64,000 nucleotides of DNA from Sphingobium vermicomposti. GTDB taxonomy: Bacteria > Pseudomonadota > Alphaproteobacteria > Sphingomonadales > Sphingomonadaceae. The stretch's first letter is position 1; each line of letters starts with the position of its first letter. This document shows, one piece after another, positions 6,294 through 14,258 of this stretch. Location: NCBI RefSeq assembly GCF_011762025.1, contig NZ_JAASQR010000001.1:1-64000 (forward strand). Reading direction: 5' to 3'. The position numbers and the translations under genes were made by a program. The notes under the pieces were generated by a model. The model did no database searches. It was not told where the DNA came from and was given only the letters and a program-made list of their open reading frames with translations.

Positions 6294-8792
6294 TCATCGT
6301 TCTGTATCGCGTCCCAATCGCGTGGGGTCGAAGCGTGGCCCCTGCGCCGGCTGCCTGCGGATATTTTCAGGCGCGCTCCCCGTGCCGTCAAACGACCTGC
6401 CGGGCCGAGCCAGCCCGCGGTCGTCGCGCTGTTGCGCCACGTCCCAGTCCCGCATTGCGCGTTCACGGACCGTGCGCACTGCAGCCCAGTCCGATGGGGG
6501 CGGAACGGCCTCGACCGCAACCTCTCGTCGTTCATCATCCTGGCACTTCCTCGTCGATACAGTTTGCGCCAGCGCAAGGGATGCAGACGATACCAAGACC
6601 TCACGGCCAAGCGATGCAATCCGTTCCGCCTCGACGCGTTGCCGGGCACGTTCGCGCTGCCGGGCAGCATCCTGCTCGCGATCCCGGCGGATCCGCTCGC
6701 CCAAGGCGTCGATACACGACTGCCGATCCATGGCTCGGATGAGCGCCGACTGTGCCTCAGTCATGCGCGAGAGATCGAGCATGACCTTCCCGTCGCGAGT
6801 GGCATACGGCGGACGCTCGGCCTCAAGCAACAAGCGCCGGGCTTCCTGCCGATCGTCTACCACACGCATTTCCTGATATCCGGCAAGGGTGGCCCGGACA
6901 TTGGCGAGCGACGTAGCGATCGACGTGTGATGAGCGCGGCGGGATGCGTCATGCATGCCCTTGCCGCGCATCTTTGCAGCTATAGTCCGGATGGCTGCAG
7001 CCGTGGCAGAGCGCACCGGAAGGCGCACGCACGACGCAGGCTCAGCCATGCGCGCTGGGATAGCCCGAGCAGCCTTCGCAATGCGATCGATAGCGACCGT
7101 AACCTGGACCAATGTGTGCCAACGCGATCCATCAAGCGACACCTTGGCCCGCTCCGCAATGCGGCGCACCAACACGTGAATCGCAACGACACCGCGTCTA
7201 TCGCTGGCGGTCCGCTCGCGCTGTGCAAGCAAATGCTCAAGTCGTGCAGCGGCATCCCGCTGTCCCTGGATACGGCCCTTGATGGTGCGAACCCAGGTCA
7301 AGGTCGCTATACGTCTAGTTTCCACAAGATCGTGATGCTGGCGACGGGCAGCCATCGCGCGCCCGATGGCGAGAATCGATGCGGCCTTTTCCCGTTGTTC
7401 GGCATTGACTGCCCTCACAGGGCTGTCCGTCATCCCCGCGACAATCTTACGCGACCGCGCCGCGACAGCCGTTGCAGCAGATATGGACGTCATCCCGATA
7501 CGTCCGTCGAGGCCACGGCCGACCGCCTTGATGTGATCGCGGATCTGTCCGACATGCCGCGACACTTCAACGATGCGGCGCCGCTGGTCGATCACCTTCA
7601 GGCTGGCCCCGGTGAAATCCATGAGCCGCTCGGTCAGGCGAGCGACATGGGCGGTGTCGTCCGCAACCCGCGCCGCCTCGTTGCGTTCAACGATCCGGGC
7701 GTTTTGCTCGATCACGGCGACTGCCTCGCCGCGATCATGCGCAGCCATGCGCTCAGGACCAACGTGCGCCTGGCGCTCGGCATTCAGCCCACGCTCCTGA
7801 TAGCTCTGATGCGTGAACCTCATTTCCAGCTCAGCCTTGCGGCAAGCCCGATTCATATGCGCTGCCGCCTCAGCGCGGAGACGCTTCAGGCCAGCCTCAT
7901 CGGTAAGGCCGTTCACTTTCTCCTGTGCGATCGCCCACTGATGATCGCCGATGCGTTCGCACGGGCGCGTCGAGAAGCAGACATGGGCGTGATAATTGCG
8001 CTCGTCACCGCTTTCGTCCGGCCTGTGGACGGCCGCGACCCAAGGCAGCCCCAGGCGCCCGATGTTACGCTCGCAGAAGTCCCTCACGAGATCATGCCGC
8101 TGGGCAGGCGTCAGTTGATGCGGGAGGTTCCAGACGATGCGATACTGGACCTTTGCATTGGCGCGGTAGCCTTCTTCCACAGCCTCCAGGGCGCGCCAGC
8201 AGGCAGCAATTTCCTCGACGGTTTTGCCCATGTTGGTGAGCGACACGGCATTCTGATCGACGCCATCAGTTTCCAGCGCCGCTTCGCGCAGGATGTAGAT
8301 GACATGGTCTGCCGATATTCCAGGTCGCCATTTCTTCGATTTCAGCCCCATGTATCGCACGCGGAGATAAAGCGCGACGCGGCCACGCCCATCAACCAGT
8401 GGCGCCTTATATTTGCGAATGGCGCGCGGCTGCACCTGAGCCTTGCGGGCTGCACGGCCAGGCGTGCCCGACCTTCTCTTAGCATCCGTCCTCTGGGGCG
8501 CAGCTTCGCGCGCACGCGGCATGCGAATGTGGAGCGCCTTGCCCCAGGCGCTGGACATCGACCGCTCGACCTCCTGTTCAGCGCCGGCATGATCGATGGC
8601 GCCCCGTCTTGCACGCAACTTGCGCAATACCTCGCACCTCCGCCGCGCCCCTTCAATCGTGCGGTCAGTGGCCAGCATCCGCCGTGCGGTGCGATCGCCC
8701 GCCATGAAGATGCGGCAGATCGCAGCGTCCGCTTGCGCCCAGATTTCTGTTTCCGTCTTCAGCAGCACGCCATGCTGTCCTTTGCGCCGCAT
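6294..8792 (-). CDS. MobA/MobL-family relaxase (mobilization protein)
   Basis: An 832-residue protein. The relaxase region lies at about residues 135-370: RVALYLRVRYMGLKSKKW opens it, NYHAHVCFSTRP carries the HxH metal-binding signature of HUH relaxases, and YQERGLNAERQAHVGPE matches the conserved MobA/MobL segment. Such enzymes nick oriT, stay bound to the 5' end and lead ssDNA into a recipient. The remaining 450 residues are long, charged and probably helical. The first 78 residues lack a known domain, and the ATG at 8792 has no ribosome site, whereas Met79 (8558) follows AGGAGGT at a good distance. The true start may therefore be 8558. The gene faces away from the nested inverted repeat at 8797-8865. 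Confidence 0.85.
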   Translation of the reverse strand: MRRKGQHGVLLKTETEIWAQADAAICRIFMAGDRTARRMLATDRTIEGARRRCEVLRKLRARRGAIDHAGAEQEVERSMSSAWGKALHIRMPRAREAAPQRTDAKRRSGTPGRAARKAQVQPRAIRKYKAPLVDGRGRVALYLRVRYMGLKSKKWRPGISADHVIYILREAALETDGVDQNAVSLTNMGKTVEEIAACWRALEAVEEGYRANAKVQYRIVWNLPHQLTPAQRHDLVRDFCERNIGRLGLPWVAAVHRPDESGDERNYHAHVCFSTRPCERIGDHQWAIAQEKVNGLTDEAGLKRLRAEAAAHMNRACRKAELEMRFTHQSYQERGLNAERQAHVGPERMAAHDRGEAVAVIEQNARIVERNEAARVADDTAHVARLTERLMDFTGASLKVIDQRRRIVEVSRHVGQIRDHIKAVGRGLDGRIGMTSISAATAVAARSRKIVAGMTDSPVRAVNAEQREKAASILAIGRAMAARRQHHDLVETRRIATLTWVRTIKGRIQGQRDAAARLEHLLAQRERTASDRRGVVAIHVLVRRIAERAKVSLDGSRWHTLVQVTVAIDRIAKAARAIPARMAEPASCVRLPVRSATAAAIRTIAAKMRGKGMHDASRRAHHTSIATSLANVRATLAGYQEMRVVDDRQEARRLLLEAERPPYATRDGKVMLDLSRMTEAQSALIRAMDRQSCIDALGERIRRDREQDAARQRERARQRVEAERIASLGREVLVSSASLALAQTVSTRKCQDDERREVAVEAVPPPSDWAAVRTVRERAMRDWDVAQQRDDRGLARPGRSFDGTGSAPENIRRQPAQGPRFDPTRLGRDTER

Positions 8793-8796
8793 GCAT

Positions 8797-8865
8797 GGGG
8801 GGTGGGATCATCGAGCAAAAGCGAGGTTGACCGGGGTCAACGTTTCTTTCGCATTCCCACCCCCC
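8797..8865. repeat. Nested inverted repeat upstream of relaxase, candidate oriT or operator
   Basis: Outer arms GGGGGGTGGGA (8797-8807) and TCCCACCCCCC (8855-8865) are perfect complements. Inside them GTTGAC (8826-8831) and GTCAAC (8836-8841) flank a CGGG loop, nearly concentric with the outer pair. The site lies 5 bases before the longest relaxase start and between divergent mobilization-type genes, the usual place of oriT and of relaxase autoregulation. The rest of the gap to 9055 shows no other structure. Confidence 0.45.
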
Positions 8866-9055
8866 ACTGCCTTCCTTCCTGTCTGGAACTGGTTTGGCGT
8901 GTTCGCTTCAAATGGTCTGCGGGCCATACTCGTCCTTGCGCGGTCGCGGCGGCCGTCGGCGCCCTACCGGGCAGACGATCTGGAGTAATCCCCGCAGCCA
9001 CATCCAGCCAGATCGCGATGATGACCATGTTCGACACCGAGCATGGAGAATGAGA

Positions 9056-9766
9056 ATGGATTTCAACTCAGAAGAGCTTCGCCGTCGCCGCGCCTTCGAA
9101 GGTGCTCGCGACGCCAAGGCAAAGGCCGACGCAAGGGCAGCGCAGGCCAGGCAGAAGGTCCGGGCCGCCAAGGCCCGCCTAAACGCGACCACGCGCAGCG
9201 AGCAGTGGCACCGGATGAGCCTTGGCTGGCTCGACCGCGAGGCTGGGTACACGGGTGAGATGGCATCGGCGCGCGTCTATCTGCGCACCCTCCCGATCCG
9301 TGAATATGTCGAGTTGCTGTCGCCCTATGCCGACAAAATGCCGGACTCCACCACCAACATCCAGATGGAGGCGACGGCGGTACGCGATAATCTCGACGTC
9401 TGGACGAAGAAGGGTGATGCGCTCCTCCTCGAACGCGCGAAGGCCGACTATGCCGTCGAATGCGCCAGCTTCGACGAATGGGAGCGCGACAATCCGGACA
9501 AGGGCGGCTGGCGCGGACAGAAATCGACCCGGGCGCAGTGGCTCCTCATGCTGCGCACCGCCGACGCGCTGGCTGTCGCCCCGCCTAAGAGCGCCAATCG
9601 CGGTGAAGCGCATGACTGGCTGCGGGCGCACGGCGGCAACCTCCGTCTCGCTGCCGCCAACAGGGGCACTACCGACGACATGCCGCCCGCTCTGGATCAC
9701 CCTGACGATACTGGTGCTCCTGCTCCCAGCATTGACGCCGCTCAGGACGGGGGAGAGATATCGTGA
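9056..9766 (+). CDS. Hypothetical coiled-coil protein divergent from relaxase
   Basis: A 236-residue protein starting MDFNSEELRRRRAFEGARDA. Residues 1-50 are a highly charged Ala/Arg/Lys/Glu helix, probably a coiled coil, followed by a globular part with several Trp residues. The ATG at 9056 is 7 bases from GGAG; another ATG at 9050 is too close to it. It is the first gene of a run of three overlapping genes. A location across from the relaxase suggests an accessory mobilization protein, but no known Mob domain is recognised. Confidence 0.65.
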   Translation: MDFNSEELRRRRAFEGARDAKAKADARAAQARQKVRAAKARLNATTRSEQWHRMSLGWLDREAGYTGEMASARVYLRTLPIREYVELLSPYADKMPDSTTNIQMEATAVRDNLDVWTKKGDALLLERAKADYAVECASFDEWERDNPDKGGWRGQKSTRAQWLLMLRTADALAVAPPKSANRGEAHDWLRAHGGNLRLAAANRGTTDDMPPALDHPDDTGAPAPSIDAAQDGGEIS

Positions 9767-10086
9767 GCGGGGTGCTCGACACGCCGCGCACGGTGACGAT
9801 CGGCGGCCGCACGGAGACGTTCCGCAATTACGCGCACCTCGCCGAGCGGGCGGACATCTTCATCGAGGCAATTCAGAGGATGGAGGCGGGGATGAGTGCC
9901 GGTGGGTCGAGCGACGACTGGGCAAGGCTCGCTGACGCTGCCGAGGCGGTGGAGCAGATTTGCAACATCCAGACCGAGTGGCTCGCCGAACATGATGCGC
10001 AGATCGCGGCGGCCATCGAGCAGGTCCGCCGCGACATTCGTGATCTCCCCCTCTCATCCAACACCGTCGAGACCGGAGAACAATAG
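9763..10086 (+). CDS. Hypothetical protein, second gene of the three-gene operon
   Basis: A 107-residue protein starting at GTG, which overlaps the previous stop by 4 bases (GTGA), a clear translational-coupling junction. The sequence begins MSGVLDTPRTVTIGGRTETF, then helical segments rich in Ala, Glu and Ile. No domain recognised. The stop TAG shares its last base with the next GTG start. Confidence 0.65.
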   Translation: MSGVLDTPRTVTIGGRTETFRNYAHLAERADIFIEAIQRMEAGMSAGGSSDDWARLADAAEAVEQICNIQTEWLAEHDAQIAAAIEQVRRDIRDLPLSSNTVETGEQ

Positions 10087-11834
10087 TGGGCTTTATCGGC
10101 GACATCGAGACTGCATTGCACATGGCCGGGATCGCTCATACGAGCGGCCCCGGTTCGCCGCTCCGGCGCGGCTGGGATTATTGGATCCCTGACAAGCCTG
10201 AGATGCGCCGGCTCCAGGCGACGGATGGCCGCGGTATCGCGCGCACGCCGCATCCCCATATCCTGCACAACGAACGGCTGCCTGATGGAGCCAGCCCCAT
10301 TCTCGATGTCGATATGGACGGCATGGCCCTGCACGGCGGTATCTGGCGGCAATGCCTGATCCGGCCGGGCGATGCCAATGCCAACAATCGTGTTGATCCG
10401 TTTGCGGTCAGCGCCATCACCGCCTTCTGCAGCCGCGCAGACCGGTTGGTTGCTCTCATCGGTCACCAGCCGCGTGATCTCGCGCTTTATCTCGTGGACG
10501 TCAAAAAGCGCGACAAGAAACTCTTCAGGTTGCTGCTCGCCAAGGATTTCCAGGGTGCGCTGGCGCATAATTATGGCGTGCTGAACGACCCATGGCCGGC
10601 CTCGGTCCAACGCCTGTGGCAAGGACGGGAGCGGGATTATCTTCCGCCGTTCCTTGTCGCGGCGCTTTATGCCGAACTACCCCGCGCTGCGATGAATCAG
10701 GCCGGCCTGATCGAGATGTCGGTGGATGGCGAGACATTGACCATCAAGCGTATGGCCGACCGCCTACCTATGGCCGGCTCCGAATTGGAGCCAATGGCCA
10801 TTCAACGCCTGATCGACCATCTTCCGTTTCAGTCCTTCGCATTGGATGTGCCGGATGAGTTACGCGCAGAAGGCAGTCTTTCAGCGGCTTGCGATTGGAT
10901 TCAGACTGAGGCTGCCCATGCTGCGCTGGTGCACGGCGTCCACAACGCCATCGACATGCGACCCAGTTCGCCAGCGGAAGCCAAACACCTGCAGACATTG
11001 TTCATGCGGCATCCGACGTCTGCCAAGATGCATCGAAAGGGTCATGGCGAAGCGTTTCCACGATACGATGCCGTCTCCTTCTGGGGACTGACATGGCGCA
11101 AGAACGCGGCGGTCCGCTTGTTGGAGATCGCGACGACGGCGCGACAGTGGAACCGCATGCGCCGGTCCCACGGTCCTGATCTTGGCGCCATGCCACGTCA
11201 TCTTCTCGCCAAGGCGATTGCGGTCATCAGCTATGGCTGGGTCGCAGAACAGGATCGGCGCGTGGCATTGTCAGTGCTTGGGGAGATGCTCTCGAAGGAA
11301 GTAAAGGCTGAACTCGGCTTTGAAAAGTGGCACCCGTTCGCGGCTGGCCCGATGGCCATTGATGACCATCTGGGCGCACGGTCTGGAGAAGACATGCTCG
11401 GCGAAGCTGAAGCATTGCTCCCCGCGCTCCCGCAGCCTTTTGAATATGGCTACACCGCGCGAAGCCAGGCAGAACTATGGCTGAATAACCATGGCGATGA
11501 CATTGAGCAGTATGACCGGCTTCAAACCATGGCTCTTGAGCAGCATGCGCTTGCGACCGCCAGGCTATCCCAAACTTCTATTGGACAAGCTGCGCGCGTG
11601 CCGGACAATGTCGTCACGCTGATCGGACGGGAATATGGTATCGCGCCAAAGTCCGAACACGGGCAACCGGGCCACAACCAGCCGCCGATCCCGCCGATGA
11701 CGGATGATCCCGATGCCGCCAGGGCGGCGCAGCTTATAGGCCAGCAGATTTCTGCGCTATCGACCGAACCGATACATGCGAAGCATATCCGCGATCGGCA
11801 GAAGCGCATCAGGAAGGACCGCAAAAGCGAGTAA
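10086..11834 (+). CDS. Large hypothetical protein with C-terminal GHNQPP motif
   Basis: A 582-residue soluble protein with a GTG start sharing one base with the stop of the previous gene. It opens MGFIGDIETALHMAGIAHTS. No catalytic motif stands out. Near residue 530 it has QPGHNQPPIPP, a Gly-His-Asn-x-Pro-Pro signature seen in many phage and plasmid proteins of proteobacteria, followed by a charged helix ending KRIRKDRKSE. The tight three-gene arrangement suggests a shared process with the 9056 and 9763 genes, possibly DNA processing in transfer or an element-encoded accessory trait. The function is not recognised. Confidence 0.7.
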   Translation: MGFIGDIETALHMAGIAHTSGPGSPLRRGWDYWIPDKPEMRRLQATDGRGIARTPHPHILHNERLPDGASPILDVDMDGMALHGGIWRQCLIRPGDANANNRVDPFAVSAITAFCSRADRLVALIGHQPRDLALYLVDVKKRDKKLFRLLLAKDFQGALAHNYGVLNDPWPASVQRLWQGRERDYLPPFLVAALYAELPRAAMNQAGLIEMSVDGETLTIKRMADRLPMAGSELEPMAIQRLIDHLPFQSFALDVPDELRAEGSLSAACDWIQTEAAHAALVHGVHNAIDMRPSSPAEAKHLQTLFMRHPTSAKMHRKGHGEAFPRYDAVSFWGLTWRKNAAVRLLEIATTARQWNRMRRSHGPDLGAMPRHLLAKAIAVISYGWVAEQDRRVALSVLGEMLSKEVKAELGFEKWHPFAAGPMAIDDHLGARSGEDMLGEAEALLPALPQPFEYGYTARSQAELWLNNHGDDIEQYDRLQTMALEQHALATARLSQTSIGQAARVPDNVVTLIGREYGIAPKSEHGQPGHNQPPIPPMTDDPDAARAAQLIGQQISALSTEPIHAKHIRDRQKRIRKDRKSE

Positions 11835-11867
11835 CCCCCGCAGCCTCCATATGGTGATCCTGCGATG

Positions 11868-11885
11868 CCCGGCTGATGAGCCGGG
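11868..11885. repeat. Small hairpin enclosing a start codon
   Basis: CCCGGCT and AGCCGGG pair perfectly around a GATG loop. The loop contains the ATG (11876) of the following small reading frame, and the hairpin lies 34 bases after the stop of the large operon gene. It has no T run. It could be an operator or limit initiation at that ATG. Confidence 0.45.
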
Positions 11886-12073
11886 ACAAGCCCTCTTCCA
11901 GGCGTAACGCAAAACACCGTTCCAGGGTGGACCACACCCAGGAGCCGTTGGGGCTTGTCAGCGCCCGGTTCGATGATTCATGGTCGACCCTTGAGGATGA
12001 GGCAACCCTGATCGACCGTTTGTTCGGAGCAGACATTGCCTCTCTTTTTGGAGATTCTGATCATGGCCGGTGA
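11876..12073 (+). CDS. Small hypothetical protein overlapping recombinase start
   Basis: A 65-residue frame starting MSRDKPSSRRNAKHRSRVDH and ending FGADIASLFGDSDHGR. The N-terminus is basic and the C-terminus acidic. Its last 11 bases overlap the recombinase start at 12063, which suggests coupled translation. No good ribosome site precedes the ATG, which sits in a hairpin loop. Size and position recall recombination directionality factors, but nothing in the sequence identifies it as one. Confidence 0.45.
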   Translation: MSRDKPSSRRNAKHRSRVDHTQEPLGLVSARFDDSWSTLEDEATLIDRLFGADIASLFGDSDHGR

Positions 12074-13712
12074 TGGGTTAGAGGGAAAACGCGTCGTCAT
12101 CTACGCACGCGTGTCAACATCTCGCCAAGAGAAGAACGATCTTTCGTTGCCGGACCAGATTGGAACAAACGAGCGCTGGATCGAAGACAATGGCGCGATC
12201 CAGACCCGGACCTACTCCGAATTCGGCAGCGCGATGGACGACAGTCGTCCTAAATTCCAGGAAATGATCGCATGGGCTGAGAGTGAGGAGCATCCAGTCG
12301 ATATCGTCCTCGTGCATTCACTCTCGCGCCTGTTCCGCAACGCCCTCCACTTCATGCAATATCGTGATCGGCTGCGCTGCCGGAAGGTCAGGATCGTCTC
12401 CGTCACTCAGAATTTCGGCGATGATCCCGCGTCCGACATGGCTATCGGCATGCTGGCTATTTCTGACGAATACCATTCCGCTGAGAACGCCAAGCATGTG
12501 AAGCGGACGATGATCGCAAATGCAGCGGCAGGCTTTTGGAACGGGCAGACGCCCCCACTAGGTTTCCGCACCTACGCAGTGCCCCAGCCGCGCGGCAAGG
12601 ATCGCACGAAGCTCGAACACGATCCCGAAACCGTTAATCTCGTCCGCTATATGTTCAAGACCTATCTGGAGGGCACGGCTGACGGTCCCGTAGGTGTTAC
12701 AACGCTTGCCGCACACCTCAACCAACGCGGCGAACGCATCGGCGGCAAGAAGTTCAGCCACTCCAGGGTCCACGATATCCTCACTAACACCGCTTACATC
12801 GGCTACGTTCTCTATAACCGGCGCTGCTCACGAACCGGCGAGTTGAGGCCCGAAACAGAGTGGATCCCCATCCCGGTGCCGCCCGTCGTCAGCGAAGAGA
12901 CATTCTACGCTGTCCGCAAGCAGATGGCAGATCGCGATCCGAAAATGGGAGTCGATGCGGAGAAGACAAATACCAGCCTCCTCACCAAACGCGCTGTCTG
13001 TGGCTGTGGAGGAGATGGTTGCGGATCAACGATGGGAGCCCGCACCGGTAAATCCGGCAACCACAGCTATTATGCCTGCTTGGGCAGGGCGAATAAGGGA
13101 TCGACGAAATGCCCAGGCAGATGGGTTCCGAGAATGGAGCTCGATACGATCGTCACTGAAGCCGTGGCCGACCATCTCACGCAGCCCGAACGGCTGAACG
13201 CACTTCTCCAGACCTGGCTTGATCGCTCTGCCAGTGCAGTGACAGAGCGTAAGGCGGAGTTGAAACGCTTACGCGCGCGCGTCACAGCATTGGATGGCGA
13301 AAGCGCGCTGGTGATCAAGCTCGTGCGCAACAAGACCTTCAGTCCAGACGATCCTCACATTGCCAGTGAGATCGCCAACATCCGAGCTCAGCGAATCAGC
13401 GCTCAAGCCGATATTGATGTTATTGAACGCCAGCTCGAGGCTGGGGATCGCCGCATCACACCGGAGATCATCGCCAACTTCGGCGATCTCCTTCGGCGGA
13501 AGCTGCGGGGTCCAGACCCGCAGGCGCGTCGCGAATATGTCCAGCTTCTGGTTGAACGCGTCGAAGTGGGAAACCGGGCGATCCGTATCACCGGTAAAAA
13601 TACCGCCCTAGAAAGGGCAGTCATCGCATCTCAAAACTCGGGCGCTGCGGTGCCCAAAGCTGACCGGAAATGGTGCACCCGACGGGATTCGAACCCATGG
13701 CCCTCAGATTAG
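12063..13712 (+). CDS. Large serine recombinase (element integrase)
   Basis: A 549-residue protein. The resolvase domain (about residues 9-155) begins RVVIYARVSTSRQ with catalytic Ser18. A recombinase domain follows (near 165-290, including HSRVHDILTNTAYIGYVLYNRR). Then comes a zinc-ribbon region with CGCGGDGCGSTM, a YYAC pair and a KCPGRW segment, and a coiled coil near 390-460. This is the architecture of large serine integrases that integrate and, with a helper, excise elements. ATG 12063 was preferred to the upstream 12036 start because it fits the family N-terminus. The last 14 codons, ending CTRRDSNPWPSD, are the tRNA-Arg gene read in reverse, so the natural C-terminus was probably replaced at integration. 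Confidence 0.92.
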   Translation: MAGDGLEGKRVVIYARVSTSRQEKNDLSLPDQIGTNERWIEDNGAIQTRTYSEFGSAMDDSRPKFQEMIAWAESEEHPVDIVLVHSLSRLFRNALHFMQYRDRLRCRKVRIVSVTQNFGDDPASDMAIGMLAISDEYHSAENAKHVKRTMIANAAAGFWNGQTPPLGFRTYAVPQPRGKDRTKLEHDPETVNLVRYMFKTYLEGTADGPVGVTTLAAHLNQRGERIGGKKFSHSRVHDILTNTAYIGYVLYNRRCSRTGELRPETEWIPIPVPPVVSEETFYAVRKQMADRDPKMGVDAEKTNTSLLTKRAVCGCGGDGCGSTMGARTGKSGNHSYYACLGRANKGSTKCPGRWVPRMELDTIVTEAVADHLTQPERLNALLQTWLDRSASAVTERKAELKRLRARVTALDGESALVIKLVRNKTFSPDDPHIASEIANIRAQRISAQADIDVIERQLEAGDRRITPEIIANFGDLLRRKLRGPDPQARREYVQLLVERVEVGNRAIRITGKNTALERAVIASQNSGAAVPKADRKWCTRRDSNPWPSD

Positions 13713-13747
13713 GAATCTGATGCTCTATCCTGCTGAGCTACGGGTGC
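13671..13747 (-). tRNA. tRNA-Arg(CCT), attachment site of the element
   Basis: Read on the minus strand, GCACCCG (5' at 13747) pairs with CGGGTGC, followed by discriminator A and an encoded CCA (13671-13673). The D, anticodon and T stems all pair. The anticodon loop is TTCCTAA, giving anticodon CCT for arginine AGG codons. The gene is intact. Its 3' 42 bases are also the end of the serine recombinase frame, which marks an attachment junction. Confidence 0.95.
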
Positions 13748-13781
13748 CCGCGGACGGCTCTATTCTGCGCGAGCCGCGTGG

Positions 13782-14258
13782 TCAATTCTTCGCTTCGGGC
13801 GGGACGACCGGAAATGGCAAAGCCGCCACGTCCACCCCCTCGGCGATCAGGGCGCGGGCTTCTTCGGGGGCTACTTCGCCATGGATGCTGGTGCTGTCCT
13901 GCTCGCCATAATGCATCGCGCGCGCCTGTTCGGCAAAGCCGCGCCCGACCCATTTCGATCCCTCCAGCACCTTGGCCTGCGCCTGCGCCAGATTGACCAT
14001 CAATTCCCGCATGCGCGCTTCATCGCCGGTGACAGCGACTGCGGTAGGTTGATCCTGCGGCTCACGGGCGACGGGGGTGCGGCTGTTACCCTTGCGCGGG
14101 ACGGCGGGTGCCATCAGCGCCTTTGCCACCTGGGTATCACCACATAGTGGGCAGACAAGCAGGCCACGCGCCACCTGATCCTCATAATCGGCGCTGGATC
14201 CGAACCAAGCTTCGAACACATGGCCTTGGGCGCTGCACTTCAAATCGAAAACTATCAC
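13782..14258 (-). CDS. DUF1178 family protein
   Basis: A 158-residue protein. A GTG start at 14258 gives the family's typical beginning, (M)IVFDLKCSAQGHVFEAWF, then SSADYEDQ and a CPLCGD segment that with Cys8 may bind zinc. The first four bases GTGA overlap the stop of the nitrilase-like gene, so the two are translationally coupled. DUF1178 is widespread in alphaproteobacteria and its biochemical role is not established. A longer upstream frame is only the antisense overlap with nit. This is the first core gene next to the element boundary. Confidence 0.9.
   Translation of the reverse strand: MIVFDLKCSAQGHVFEAWFGSSADYEDQVARGLLVCPLCGDTQVAKALMAPAVPRKGNSRTPVAREPQDQPTAVAVTGDEARMRELMVNLAQAQAKVLEGSKWVGRGFAEQARAMHYGEQDSTSIHGEVAPEEARALIAEGVDVAALPFPVVPPEAKN

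Larger units (their letters stand above)
1..13747. mobile_element. Integrated element ending at tRNA-Arg(CCT), probably an IME (left end not in window)
   Basis: This stretch differs in content from the core chromosome to its right. It carries a large serine recombinase, a MobA/MobL-type relaxase, a YedK-like protein, two DEDDh exonuclease-like proteins and many small unknown genes. The right boundary is marked by the recombinase reading frame running into the tRNA-Arg(CCT) gene. Relaxase plus recombinase without visible type IV secretion genes fits an integrative mobilizable element. The left attachment site was not found, so the element probably starts before position 1 and could be a larger ICE whose transfer genes lie outside. 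Confidence 0.75.

Noticed and set aside
6276..9053. 925-codon open frame on the plus strand
   Set aside because: It is the exact antisense of the relaxase gene, which has clear HUH relaxase motifs. High GC makes such long shadow frames common.
13671..13712. CTRRDSNPWPSD as a functional recombinase tail
   Set aside because: It is the tRNA gene read in reverse and reflects integration rather than a domain.
1..13747. Complete conjugative element (ICE)
   Set aside because: No VirB/TraG-type secretion genes are visible in the window; only a relaxase is present. Genes further left cannot be excluded.
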